64,000 nucleotides of DNA from Streptomyces sp. Root1304 (GTDB lineage: Bacteria; Actinomycetota; Actinomycetes; Streptomycetales; Streptomycetaceae): contig NZ_LMEP01000022.1 of assembly GCF_001426405.1 (NCBI RefSeq), forward strand, positions 458,066 to 522,065, in the 5' to 3' direction. Within the stretch, counting starts at the first letter, position 1. Each line of letters opens with the position of its first letter. Positions 1 to 8,184 of the stretch are shown piece by piece. The notes under the pieces were generated by a model that saw nothing but the letters and a program-made list of their open reading frames with translations, made no database searches and was not told the DNA's origin. Both the position numbers and the translations under genes were made by a program.

Positions 1-132
1 CGCGCGTGCCCCTTGTGCCGCGTGTGCCGTTCTCGACCTCGGCGTACGAGCCGTTCTTTCGACAGCCCGCGCCCCGGTGTCTCCACGCGTCGCATCACAT
101 CACGCTCGCGCTCACGCACCCGGGAGGCCCCC

Positions 133-1812
133 ATGGCGCATCACCCCACGTTCATCACCTGTCACTCGCTCTCCTTCTCCTGGCCGGACGGCACCACGGT
201 GCTCGACGACTTCCGGCTCGCGGTCGGACCCGGCCGCACCGGTCTCGTCGGTCTGAACGGCTCCGGCAAGTCCACGCTCCTCAGGCTGATCGCCGGTGAG
301 CTGACCCCGTCCTCCGGCACCGTCCGGGTCACGGGCGAACTCGGCTACCTCCCGCAGAACCTGGTGCTCGACACGAGCCTCCGGGTGGACGAGATCCTCG
401 GCATCGACGCGAAACGGGCCGCCCTGCACGCCATCGAGTCGGGCGACCCGGCGGAGGAGCACTTCACCGTCCTCGGCGACGACTGGGACGTGGAGGAACG
501 GGCCCGCGCCACCCTCGACCAGCTCGGGCTGGGGGCCGTCGGTCTCGACCGGACCGTCGGCGAGGTCTCGGGCGGCGAGTCGGTACTCCTCCGCCTGGCC
601 GCGCTGCTGCTCGCCCGTCCCGACGTCCTGCTGCTCGACGAGCCCACGAACAACCTGGACCGGCAGGCCCGGGCCCGGCTCCACGAGGCCGTGGAGAACT
701 GGTCCGGTGTCCTGGTCGTGGTCAGTCACGACCGTGAACTCCTGGAGCGCGTCGACCAGATCGCCGATCTGCGCGACGGGTCCGTCGCCTGGTACGGCGG
801 CGCCTGGTCCGACTACGAGGCGGCGCTCGCGGCCGAACAGGACGCGGCGGAGCGGATGGTGCGGGTCGCCGAGGCCGACGTACAGCGCCAGAAGCGGGAA
901 CTGTCCGACGCCCAGATGAAGTTGGCCCGCCGGAAGCGGTTCGGGCAGAAGAGCTACGAGAACAAGGTCGTCCCGAAGATCGTGGCGAACAACCGCAGGA
1001 GCGAGGCCCAGGTCTCGGCCGGCAAGCATCGCGCCCTGCACACGGAGCGTCTCTCCGAGGCGCGGGAGCGGCTCGACGCGGCGGTGGAGGCGGTGCGGGA
1101 CGACGACGAGATCCGCGTCGAGCTGCCCCGTACCTCGGTGCCGCCGGGCCGCGAGGTGCTGCGCCTGAAGGACCTGGAACTGCGGTACGGGGCCCGCGTG
1201 GACGGCGAGTTCGAGCTGCACGGACCCGAGCGGATCGCGCTGGTCGGCCGGAACGGAGCGGGGAAGACGACGCTGCTGCGGACGATCGCGGGAGAGCTCG
1301 AACCGGTCGCGGGCGAGACGGACGCGCGGGTGCCGCTGCGCTTCCTGCCGCAGCGGCTCGACGTCCTCGACGACGGGCTGAGCATCGTGGAGAACGTGGC
1401 CCGGTTCGCGCCCACGGCGACGGGGAACACGATCCGGGCCCGGCTGGCGCGATTCCTGTTCCGGGGCGCGCGGGCTGATCAGCCCCTGGGCACCCTGTCG
1501 GGCGGGGAGCGGTTCCGGGCGACGCTCGCGGCGCTGCTGCTCGCCGAGCCGGCTCCGCAGCTGCTGATGCTGGACGAGCCGACGAACAACCTGGACATGG
1601 CGTCGGTACGGAAGCTGACGGCGGCGCTCGACGCCTACGAGGGGGCGCTGATCGTGGCGAGCCACGACGTGACGTTCCTGGAGTCGATCGGCATCACCCG
1701 GTGGCTGCTGCTCGACGGAGCGTTGCGTCCGACGACGGAGGAGGAGGTCAGGGGGACGGCCCCGGCTCCCCGTGGTGGTCGGTCCGGCGCAGAGGAGCTA
1801 GTGGTGGAGTAA
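133..1812 (+). CDS. ABC-F family ATPase (duplicated ATP-binding cassettes, no membrane domain)
   Basis: About 559 aa. Two cassettes lie in one chain. The first has Walker A GLNGSGKST near residue 42, signature VSGGE and Walker B LLLDEPTNNLD. The second has Walker A GRNGAGKTT near residue 372, signature LSGGE and Walker B LMLDEPTNNLD. They are joined by a long basic linker (roughly residues 240-330, rich in Arg/Lys). There are no membrane segments, so this is the ABC-F class, whose members act on ribosomes as translation factors or antibiotic-protection proteins, rather than a transporter. The ATG at 133 follows GGGAGG (122-127); the frame is open upstream to 13, but that part has no domain. 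Its 3' end overlaps the convergent ATPase-like gene by 15 bp. Whether it gives antibiotic resistance cannot be read from sequence. Confidence 0.9.
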   Translation: MAHHPTFITCHSLSFSWPDGTTVLDDFRLAVGPGRTGLVGLNGSGKSTLLRLIAGELTPSSGTVRVTGELGYLPQNLVLDTSLRVDEILGIDAKRAALHAIESGDPAEEHFTVLGDDWDVEERARATLDQLGLGAVGLDRTVGEVSGGESVLLRLAALLLARPDVLLLDEPTNNLDRQARARLHEAVENWSGVLVVVSHDRELLERVDQIADLRDGSVAWYGGAWSDYEAALAAEQDAAERMVRVAEADVQRQKRELSDAQMKLARRKRFGQKSYENKVVPKIVANNRRSEAQVSAGKHRALHTERLSEARERLDAAVEAVRDDDEIRVELPRTSVPPGREVLRLKDLELRYGARVDGEFELHGPERIALVGRNGAGKTTLLRTIAGELEPVAGETDARVPLRFLPQRLDVLDDGLSIVENVARFAPTATGNTIRARLARFLFRGARADQPLGTLSGGERFRATLAALLLAEPAPQLLMLDEPTNNLDMASVRKLTAALDAYEGALIVASHDVTFLESIGITRWLLLDGALRPTTEEEVRGTAPAPRGGRSGAEELVVE

Positions 1813-2259
1813 GGCCCACGACTTGGTGCCGCCGCCCGGGGTGAGGACCGGGGCGAGTCCCCAGTCCCCTCCATGCTCGTCGACCGCCGCCGCCAGCAGC
1901 CACATGCTGCCGCTGCGGCGGTCGCGGCATTCCTCGGCCGCGGCGGGTGTGCCGTGCGCCGGGTGCTGGTCGTAGAGGACGATCCGCAGCGCCTCGAACT
2001 GCCATCGGACGCGGAGGAGCATCTCGCGGTCGGGGGTGAACCGATAGGCGGCGGAGACCAGTTCGGAGGCGGCGAGGGAGGCGGTGTCACAGAGGTCGGA
2101 GAGGCCGTGTCTGTCGAGGAGCGACGCGATCGACTGCCGGGCGAGTCCGGCGCAGTAGGCCCCGCCGGGCAGGAGCATCGAGTAGCTGAGGTTCTCCGTG
2201 GCGGGAGGTATGGGCCCGGCCGCCGTGACGGACGGGAGGCAACGCAGTGCGCCCTTCAT
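1798..2259 (-). CDS. ATP-binding (anti-sigma/HATPase-like) protein, degenerate
   Basis: About 153 aa. The layout matches the small RsbW/SpoIIAB-like HATPase proteins that sit beside XRE-DUF397 pairs in Streptomyces. The N-box region reads ASELVSAAYRF, where the family normally has ELVTNA, so the metal-coordinating Asn appears to be lost. A late Gly-rich stretch (LTPGGG) is present but no clear GRGL box. I chose ATG 2259; the frame is open to 2478, but that extension would cover the divergent promoter of the XRE gene. AGGAAA lies 12 bases before the ATG. Divergent from the XRE regulator at 2418, which suggests shared control. Kinase activity is doubtful. Confidence 0.7.
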   Translation of the reverse strand: MKGALRCLPSVTAAGPIPPATENLSYSMLLPGGAYCAGLARQSIASLLDRHGLSDLCDTASLAASELVSAAYRFTPDREMLLRVRWQFEALRIVLYDQHPAHGTPAAAEECRDRRSGSMWLLAAAVDEHGGDWGLAPVLTPGGGTKSWALLHH

Positions 2260-2298
2260 CGGGTTGCTCACATTTCCTGTGCTGGGGGGTAGCTCCAC

Positions 2299-2338
2299 AC
2301 GGTCGGTAGCCCCGTGTGAGACTTGCGCTACCGACCGT
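2299..2338. promoter_or_regulatory. Inverted repeat in the divergent promoter of the first XRE module
   Basis: Perfect 12-bp arms, ACGGTCGGTAGC (2299-2310) and GCTACCGACCGT (2327-2338), are separated by 16 bases. A second small repeat, CACAC (2296-2300)/GTGTG (2314-2318), overlaps it. It sits between two divergent genes, where a terminator is not expected, so an operator for the XRE protein is the simplest reading (inference). Confidence 0.55.
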
Positions 2339-2417
2339 AGCGCACCGCCGGAGCACAGTGCTACTACTTGCGGGCACTTATGCCATTCCGGCCATATCGG
2401 CGAAGGGGAGACCGAGC

Positions 2418-3269
2418 GTGCCACCCAGGAGCAGTCCGACCGCACGTCAGCAGCGGCTCGGGAGCGAGCTGCGCACACTGCGCGAGCAGTCGGGGATGTC
2501 GGCCCAGCAGGCCGCCGCCCTGCTGGGCGTCGACCGCACCCGTATTCCGAACGTCGAGTCAGGCCGGTTCGGGATCAGCGCCGAGCGCGTCCGGACCCTC
2601 GCCTTCAACTACGGCTGCCCGGACGCGGTGCTCGTCGACCTGCTCGCCGCGATGGCCCAGGAGAGGGACCGGGGATGGTGGGAGGAGCACCGCGGGCTGC
2701 TGCCGCCCGCACTGCTCGACATCGCCGAACTGGAGTACCACGCAGCCGAGTTGCACACCGCCGTCACCACTCACATCCCCGGCCTGCTGCAGACGGAGGA
2801 ACACGCGCGGGCCGTCTTCGACACCGCCGTCCCCTCGCTGCCCGGACCCGATCTGGAGGCCCGACTCTCCCTGCGCCTGCGCCGCCGGCAGGTGCTGGAC
2901 CGCGACCGCCCGGTCCGCTACGAGGCCGTCATCCACGAGGCGGCGCTGCGCATGCAGTTCGGCGGGCCGAAGGTCGCCCGGGAGCAGCTGGAGCACATCC
3001 TCGCCCGGTCGGAGCGGGAGACCGTCTCCGTGCGCGTCATCCCCTTCGCCGCGGGGGGTTTCCCGGGGGCGGGCCAGTCGTTCACCTATGTGGGCGCGCC
3101 CGTTCCACAGCTCGACACCGTGCAGCTGGACTCCTCCCACGGCTCACTGCTTCTCGACACAGACATGCAACTCCGCCGATACCGTGGCCTGTTGGACCGC
3201 CTGCGCGGACTCTCGCTGTCCGCGGACGAGTCGCGCGCGTTCATCCGCACCATCGCCCAGGATCTGTGA
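2418..3269 (+). CDS. XRE-family regulator with DUF5753 sensor-like domain (WhiJ-like)
   Basis: About 283 aa. An N-terminal helix-turn-helix (residues 12-65, LGSELRTLREQSGMSAQQAA then RTRIPNVESG) is followed by the C-terminal DUF5753 domain, with its usual HIPGLLQTEEHARAV and FRxxQL-like segments. The GTG start at 2418 is preceded by AAGGGGAG with 7-base spacing; the longer frame from 2316 lacks a site. It is followed after 12 bp by a DUF397 gene, the standard WhiJ/BldB-type pairing in Streptomyces, where the pair adjusts development and antibiotic production. It probably binds the inverted repeat just upstream. Confidence 0.9.
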   Translation: MPPRSSPTARQQRLGSELRTLREQSGMSAQQAAALLGVDRTRIPNVESGRFGISAERVRTLAFNYGCPDAVLVDLLAAMAQERDRGWWEEHRGLLPPALLDIAELEYHAAELHTAVTTHIPGLLQTEEHARAVFDTAVPSLPGPDLEARLSLRLRRRQVLDRDRPVRYEAVIHEAALRMQFGGPKVAREQLEHILARSERETVSVRVIPFAAGGFPGAGQSFTYVGAPVPQLDTVQLDSSHGSLLLDTDMQLRRYRGLLDRLRGLSLSADESRAFIRTIAQDL

Positions 3270-3281
3270 AGGACCCCGACC

Positions 3282-3533
3282 ATGAACGTCACCACCGACG
3301 CCCCCACTGTCACCGACACCCTCGACCCGACCGGCCGGCCCGCTGTCGAGATCGACTGGAGCGAGGCCTTCTGCAGCGAGGGCGCCAACTGTTTCCGCTT
3401 CGGCCTCGACGACACCGGCCGGGCCTACATCGGCTCGACGCTGACCCCCGGCGCGTACGTCAGCGACTCGGTGGAGGCGCTGCGGGCACTGATCTGCGCG
3501 GTGAAGGCCGGCGCCGCCGACCATCTGCTCTGA
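3282..3533 (+). CDS. DUF397 small protein, partner of the upstream XRE regulator
   Basis: 83 aa. It carries the DUF397 hallmarks: a W-S motif (EIDWSEAFCSEG), a central beta segment and the C-terminal AVKAGAADHLL tail. DUF397 proteins are thought to bind and modulate the adjacent XRE regulator in the WhiJ family. The gene is 12 bp downstream of the regulator and almost certainly co-transcribed. The ATG follows GAAGGA (3268-3273). Confidence 0.9.
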   Translation: MNVTTDAPTVTDTLDPTGRPAVEIDWSEAFCSEGANCFRFGLDDTGRAYIGSTLTPGAYVSDSVEALRALICAVKAGAADHLL

Positions 3534-3687
3534 GCCGCCGAACGCCTGCGCTGTGTAGTCGCTCACCGGTCCGCCCGACGCCGACCCGGACGTGACCTGC
3601 GTCTCCGGCGACACGACTGAGCAGCGCACATAACGGAACGTAACCGAACATCGCCGGGACGGGCTTGGCCGACGCCTTACGGAGCCT

Positions 3688-3722
3688 TAACCTACGGTCT
3701 CGTAACCTACGGATTCGTAGGT
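3688..3722. promoter_or_regulatory. Direct and inverted repeats upstream of the desaturase gene
   Basis: The decamer TAACCTACGG occurs at 3688-3697 and 3703-3712. The second copy is half of a palindrome, ACCTACG-GATT-CGTAGGT (3705-3722), with perfect 7-bp arms. The site ends 36 bp before the start codon, over the likely promoter. Palindromes of this size are typical TetR-family operators of lipid genes; the cognate regulator is not in the window (inference). Confidence 0.6.
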
Positions 3723-3758
3723 ATGCCCGTATGCTCTTCTCCGTCCCCAGGAGTCCCC

Positions 3759-4733
3759 GTGACGCTCACCTCTCCCCCTCTCGGCAGCTCGGCGGAGTGG
3801 ACCGACGCGCGCCTGCTCTACGCGCTCGAAGAGGTCGTGGAGAAGGAGCTCAACCGGCACCTCAAGGTCACCAAGGACTGGATGCCGCACGAGTACGTGC
3901 CGTGGTCCGACGGCCGGAACTTCCCCGGCTTCTTCGAGGACGGCGAGGCCTGGGATCCGTCGCAGTCCAAGGTGACGGAGATCGGCAAGATCGCCCTCGT
4001 GGTCAACCTGCTCACCGAGGACAACCTCCCGAGCTACCACCACGAGATCGCCAGCCTCTTCGGCCGCGACGGCGCCTGGGGCACCTGGGTGCACCGCTGG
4101 ACCGCCGAGGAGGGCCGTCACGGCATCGTGATGCGCGACTACCTGCTCGCCTCGCGCGCCGTCGACCCGGACAAGCTGGAGCAGTTCCGGATGTCGCACA
4201 TGAGCGAGGGCTTCGAGTCCGACAACCGGCATTCGATGCTGCACTCCGTGGCGTACGTCGCCTTCCAGGAGCTCGCCACCCGCATCTCGCACCGCAACAC
4301 CGGCCACCAGTCCGGCGACCCGGTCTGCGACCGGATGCTCTCGCGCATCGCCACCGACGAGAACCTGCACATGGTCTTCTACCGCAACCTGCTGGGCGCG
4401 GCCTTCGAGATCGCCCCCGACCTGACGATGCAGGCCGTGCGGGACGTCGTGGTCAACTTCCGGATGCCCGGACACGGCATGCCGGGCTTCGAGCGGGCGG
4501 CGGCGCAGATGGCGATCGGCGAGATCTACAACATGCGCATCCACCACGACGACGTGCTGCAGCCCGTCCTCCGCTTCCTGAAGGTCCTCCAGATCGACGG
4601 CCTCGGCCCGGAGGGGCTGCGCGCCCAGGAGGAACTGGGCCTGTACATGAACGGCCTGGACTCCGAGGCGAGCAAGTTCGACGAGAAGCTCGCGGCCCGC
4701 AAGGCCCGGATGGCCGCCCGCGCGGCCGGCTGA
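3759..4733 (+). CDS. Acyl-[acyl-carrier-protein] desaturase (soluble di-iron)
   Basis: 324 aa, normal for the soluble FA_desaturase_2/DesA family, which introduces a double bond into acyl-ACP using O2 and reduced ferredoxin. The di-iron ligands are readable as LLTEDNLPSYHHEI, WTAEEGRHG (EExxH) and ATDENLHMVF (DENLH). There are no membrane segments. The GTG start follows CCAGGAG with 5-base spacing; the ATG at 3723 is in frame but lies inside the palindromic operator. It stands alone, followed by a convergent WhiB gene. It likely controls membrane fatty acid unsaturation and is regulated through the upstream palindrome. Confidence 0.93.
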   Translation: MTLTSPPLGSSAEWTDARLLYALEEVVEKELNRHLKVTKDWMPHEYVPWSDGRNFPGFFEDGEAWDPSQSKVTEIGKIALVVNLLTEDNLPSYHHEIASLFGRDGAWGTWVHRWTAEEGRHGIVMRDYLLASRAVDPDKLEQFRMSHMSEGFESDNRHSMLHSVAYVAFQELATRISHRNTGHQSGDPVCDRMLSRIATDENLHMVFYRNLLGAAFEIAPDLTMQAVRDVVVNFRMPGHGMPGFERAAAQMAIGEIYNMRIHHDDVLQPVLRFLKVLQIDGLGPEGLRAQEELGLYMNGLDSEASKFDEKLAARKARMAARAAG

Positions 4734-4755
4734 TCAGGCGTCCCCCGGGGGTGGC

Positions 4756-5013
4756 TCAGCGGCTCTGCCGCTTGAGCCGCCCCCGCTCCTTCTCCGAGAG
4801 CCCGCCCCACACGCCGAACCGCTCGTCGTGCGTCAGCGCGTACTCCAGGCACGCCAGGCGCCCTTCGCACGCCCCGCACAGCTGCTTCGCCTCGCGCGTC
4901 GAGGACCCGGGTGCGGGAAAGAAGAACTCCGGCCCGGCCTGGGCGCACAGGGCGTTCTCCTGCCAGGACATGTCGGGCTCCGGTGCGGTCAGTACGGTCG
5001 TGTAGGTCTGCAT
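4756..5013 (-). CDS. WhiB-like iron-sulfur transcription factor
   Basis: 85 aa from ATG 5013. Four cysteines in the Wbl pattern (C23, C46, C49, C55; CGAC core) would bind a 4Fe-4S cluster. The FGVWGGLSEKER turn followed by a basic tail (GRLKRQSR) is the DNA/sigma-contact region. Upstream in-frame starts at 5049 (ATG) and 5052 (TTG) would add about 12 residues, and no start has a strong ribosome site. Wbl proteins bind region 4 of the principal sigma factor. The exact paralogue cannot be assigned. Confidence 0.92.
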   Translation of the reverse strand: MQTYTTVLTAPEPDMSWQENALCAQAGPEFFFPAPGSSTREAKQLCGACEGRLACLEYALTHDERFGVWGGLSEKERGRLKRQSR

Positions 5014-5264
5014 GCGGTACACGCTGCCGGAGGGTCGTAAACGAGCCATCAACGTTCGCTCAATGCGGCGCGCCGGGTTCGATCAACACGGCGCGCCGAA
5101 AGAGATTGTCACCTCGTCGAACATGCGTGAAGATCACCGTATGACGACCAGAAAGGGCCATGCCGACTAGGCGCCCCGCCCCGCTCTCCGCAGGTCGCGC
5201 ACCACCGGGTTCCGCCGCCCAGCGCCCGAACCCGCCGCGACCGCCCACCCAGGAGAGCCCGCCC

Positions 5265-6125
5265 GTGCAGAAGACCGCCCTCGTCCCCTACGCCCGGCTG
5301 CCCCGCGCGTACCACTCCCGTCATGTCCTGAGCAGCACCGTCGACGCCTTCGGCACCGCCCATTGGCTGCTCGTCGACCGCGCTCCGGAGCCGGGCACCG
5401 ACTCACCGCCCTTCGACGCGCCGGTCGTCTCCGTCCATGAGGACGGCGGTGTCGAGGTCACCGAACTCGGCGCCGTACGGGCCCGGTGGCCGCACCTCGA
5501 CCGGCTCCCCGACGGCGGCTTCGTCGTCGCCTCGTCCCGCGCCCGCCGGTACGAGGACGGGAACCAGGTGCAGGTCTTCGACGCCCTCGGCCGCGAGACC
5601 TGGTCCTTCTCCGTCGGGGACGCGATCGAGCACCTGCTCGTCGGCACCACCGGCGACCTCTGGGTCGGACATTTCGACGAGAACCCCCTCGGCATCCGCC
5701 GCTGGGGCGCCACGGGTGGGATCCGATGGGAGTCCGGCGAGATCCCCGGCTACGGGTGGATCATGGACTGCTACGCCATGAACGTCTCCGGCTCCGTCGC
5801 CTGGGCCTGCCCGTACACCGACTTCCCGCTTCTGGAGATCCGGCCCGACGGCTCGATGAAGGTGCGGGCCAACACCGTGCGGGGCGCCCACGCCCTGGCC
5901 GTACACGCGGGCCGGGTCGCCTTCTTCGGCGGCTACGACAAGGACCGGGACCGGATCGCCCTCGGCGACCTCACCGCGTCGTCCTTCGAGCTCGCGGACA
6001 TCGGCCTGCTCACCCTGCCCGACGGCGGTCCCCTCGGCCGCCGGCGGAGCGTCTGCCGGGGGAGCAGGATCTACGTCCAGGCCGAGCCCTTCACCGAGTG
6101 GTGCGTGTTCGACCTCAGCGCCTGA
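5265..6125 (+). CDS. Conserved hypothetical protein, probable beta-propeller
   Basis: 286 aa. I do not recognise a named family. Repeated short beta-rich stretches with D-G turns (e.g. GTTGDLWVGHFDEN, NQVQVFDALGRETWSF, LEIRPDGSMKVRAN) suggest a propeller made of WD/NHL-like blades. There is no signal peptide or membrane segment, so it is probably cytoplasmic. GTG 5265 has AGGAGAG seven bases upstream; the longer frame from 5160 encodes only Pro/Arg-rich sequence. It overlaps the 3' end of the convergent monooxygenase gene by 11 bp. Confidence 0.7.
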   Translation: MQKTALVPYARLPRAYHSRHVLSSTVDAFGTAHWLLVDRAPEPGTDSPPFDAPVVSVHEDGGVEVTELGAVRARWPHLDRLPDGGFVVASSRARRYEDGNQVQVFDALGRETWSFSVGDAIEHLLVGTTGDLWVGHFDENPLGIRRWGATGGIRWESGEIPGYGWIMDCYAMNVSGSVAWACPYTDFPLLEIRPDGSMKVRANTVRGAHALAVHAGRVAFFGGYDKDRDRIALGDLTASSFELADIGLLTLPDGGPLGRRRSVCRGSRIYVQAEPFTEWCVFDLSA

Positions 6126-7197
6126 CGCCCAGTGCCGGGAGGATCGTTTCCGAGACTCTGTAGGCCTCCTCCAGGAGAGGGTTGCCGGACAGGATGAAGG
6201 TGTCCACGCCCAGGGCCTGGTACTCCTTGAGGCGTTCCAGCACCTGGGCCGTGGAGCCGACGACCGCCGTTCCCGGGCCGGGGCGGAACAGGCTCATGCC
6301 GGGCCACAGGTTCGGGTGGGTCTCCAGTTCGCGGGCCCGCGCCGGGACCTTGCCGCCGTGCTGGCGGAACTGGCGCTGCCAGCCCACCCCGTCCTCGCCC
6401 GCGCGCCCGCCGAGCTGCCGTGCGTACGTCGCCTCGCTGGTGACGTCCAGGAGCCGGTCGGCGGCGGCCCAGGCCTCGTCCTCGGTGTCGCGGACGATGA
6501 GGTGCAGGCGCAGACCGATGCGGAGGGTGCGGCCGTACGCGGCGGCCCGCGCCCGCACGTGGTCGAGCTTCCCCTTCAGCAGCTCCGGGGGCTCGCCCCA
6601 GGTCAGGTACACGTCGACGTGCTCGGCGGCCATCTCGATGCCCGGCGCCGAGGAACCCCCGAACCAGAGCGGTACGTGCGGTTCCTGGACCGGCCGCAGG
6701 TCGCGGAACGAGGCGCCCGCGTCCTTGAGTTCGTAGAACCGGCCCTTGTGGTCGAAGACCTCGCCGGCCGTGAGCCGCTTCACGATCGACCAGTACTCGG
6801 CGCTCAGTTCGTACCGCTCGTCGTGCTCGACGTGCAGCCCGTACTCGCGCAGCGCGGTCGTGGATCCGTTGACCACGTTGAAGCGGAGCCGCCCGCCGAA
6901 GAGGTTGTCGAAGCTCAGCGCCATCTTCGCGAGCAGGGTCGGCGCGATCAGACCCGGATGCACGGCGAGCAGCGGCTTGAAGCGGGTGCTGGTGGAGGCC
7001 GCGAGCGCCGAGCCGAGCGGCCACACGTCGTACAGGTCGGTGGCGAGCAACGCGCCGGTGTAGCCGAGGCGTTCGACCGTTCCGGCGAGCTGTGTCAGAT
7101 AGCCGAGGTCGACCGGGCGGCGTCCGGCCGGCTCCCACGGGTAGGCGCCCTCACGCGGGATGATGTACCAGAGGACTTCGGGGGGCGATGCGGTCAC
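6115..7197 (-). CDS. ssuD: SsuD-type FMNH2-dependent sulfonate monooxygenase (LLM family)
   Basis: 360 aa. Luciferase-like monooxygenase fold with SsuD-like landmarks: ALLATDLYDVWPLGSALA near the N-terminus, RLRFNVVNGS, HDERYELSAEYWSIVKRL and PHVPLWFGGSSAPGIEMAA. SsuD enzymes use FMNH2 and O2 to split a C-S bond and release sulfite and an aldehyde. It is the last gene of the minus-strand sulfur operon, starting 4 bp after the preceding stop, with GGAAGG inside that gene. No flavin reductase (SsuE) is present here. A dimethyl sulfone/FMNH2 monooxygenase role is possible. Confidence 0.85.
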   Translation of the reverse strand: MTASPPEVLWYIIPREGAYPWEPAGRRPVDLGYLTQLAGTVERLGYTGALLATDLYDVWPLGSALAASTSTRFKPLLAVHPGLIAPTLLAKMALSFDNLFGGRLRFNVVNGSTTALREYGLHVEHDERYELSAEYWSIVKRLTAGEVFDHKGRFYELKDAGASFRDLRPVQEPHVPLWFGGSSAPGIEMAAEHVDVYLTWGEPPELLKGKLDHVRARAAAYGRTLRIGLRLHLIVRDTEDEAWAAADRLLDVTSEATYARQLGGRAGEDGVGWQRQFRQHGGKVPARARELETHPNLWPGMSLFRPGPGTAVVGSTAQVLERLKEYQALGVDTFILSGNPLLEEAYRVSETILPALGVRR

Positions 7198-7201
7198 GGG
7201 T

Positions 7202-8065
7202 TCAGGCCTTCCGGGGCAGGGCGTCGGCGACGGTCACCGCGCGGTCGATGAATCCGGTGCGGTGGAAGATGTCGGCCGCCTCCTGCTGCTCGGCGACGAA
7301 CTCCTCGGTCACCGCCTCGATCGTCCACGGCAGCGCGCGCAGCGCGGTCTCCCAGTCCTCGACCGTGCCGCCCTGGTCGGCGGCGGCGATCTCGGCGGCC
7401 TCGCGCGGATGCGCGGCGGCCCAGTCGTCGGCCCGCCGCAGCGCCCGGGTGAGCGCCTCGACCACCTCGGGCCGCTGTTCGGCCAGGTCGCGGCGGGTGA
7501 AGAAGACGGACCGGTCGGTGATGACCTCGCCGGTGCGGACCAGGGTGCGCAGCCCGCCGGCGCGGCGGGCGGCGGCGAGTTCGGCGCCCTGCGCGACCCA
7601 GGCGGTGATCGCGCCGGAGCGGAGCTTCTCCTCGCTGTCGGCGCCGGCCCGGACGGGGGTGATGTCGGTGGCGTACGAGAGGCCCGTGTCGTCCAGGGCC
7701 TTGGCGACGAGATGGGTCTGCCAGGAGCCGACGGCGAGGTGGACGGTGCCGCCCTTGAGGTCGGCGACGGTGCGGACCCGGCTGTCCTCGGGGACGAGGA
7801 GGGCGCCGTGGCCGGGGCGGGGCGCCGAGACTGCGGTGTAGACGATGTCGTGACCGGCGGCCTGCGCGGTGACCGGCGGGGTGGATCCGGTGCCGCCGAA
7901 GTCGATGGTCCCGTCGGCGAGATGGGCCCCGGTGCGGACCCCGTCGGTGTACGGGTGCCAGGTCACGGTCTCGCCGAGCGCGGCGAGCTCCTCCTCCGCG
8001 TAGCCGAGGCGGGAGAGGTGGTAGAGGGAGGGGTTGCTGCGGTGGACACCGATGACGACGGTCAT
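7202..8065 (-). CDS. SsuA-like substrate-binding-fold protein without signal peptide
   Basis: 287 aa. The fold pattern is that of sulfonate/nitrate binding proteins (NMT1/SsuA: SRLGYAEEELAALG, DGTIDFGGTGSTPPV, DLKGGTVHLAVGSWQTHLVAKAL). The protein starts directly with MTVVIGVHR and has neither an export signal nor a lipobox, so it should stay in the cytoplasm. AAGGAG lies 7 bases before the ATG, so the start is well supported. It contains no cysteine, so it is not a DszB-type Cys hydrolase. It lies between ssuB and ssuD in the operon. It may be an intracellular substrate carrier, sensor or enzyme on the binding-protein scaffold. Confidence 0.8.
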   Translation of the reverse strand: MTVVIGVHRSNPSLYHLSRLGYAEEELAALGETVTWHPYTDGVRTGAHLADGTIDFGGTGSTPPVTAQAAGHDIVYTAVSAPRPGHGALLVPEDSRVRTVADLKGGTVHLAVGSWQTHLVAKALDDTGLSYATDITPVRAGADSEEKLRSGAITAWVAQGAELAAARRAGGLRTLVRTGEVITDRSVFFTRRDLAEQRPEVVEALTRALRRADDWAAAHPREAAEIAAADQGGTVEDWETALRALPWTIEAVTEEFVAEQQEAADIFHRTGFIDRAVTVADALPRKA

Positions 8066-8112
8066 GTGGACACTCCTTCGAGGGGGCGGGTACGGGGGTG
8101 GGGTCGGGCGTG

Positions 8113-8184
8113 GGCGCCTACTCGGGCGCGGGTGCCTGGTCGGGCGTGGGTGCCTGGTCGGGCGTGGGTGCCTGGTCGGGAGTC
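8113..8184 (-). repeat. 18-bp tandem repeat at the 3' end of ssuB
   Basis: Units begin at 8131, 8149 and 8167, plus a degenerate unit at 8113. Consensus on the plus strand is GGTGCCTGGTCGGGCGTG. They encode repeating TPDQAP hexapeptides at the C-terminus of SsuB. Copy number is likely to vary between strains. Confidence 0.8.

Noticed and set aside
1..132. Possible upstream ORF or attenuator controlling the ABC-F gene
   Set aside because: No recognisable leader peptide or terminator hairpin; the window begins too close.
112..1665. 517-codon open frame antisense to the ABC-F gene
   Set aside because: Shadow of a GC-rich gene; the sense frame has all ABC motifs, the antisense none.
5123..5170. 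15-codon ORF (MREDHRMTTRKGHAD) before the propeller-like gene
   Set aside because: No ribosome site and no leader signature; may be chance.
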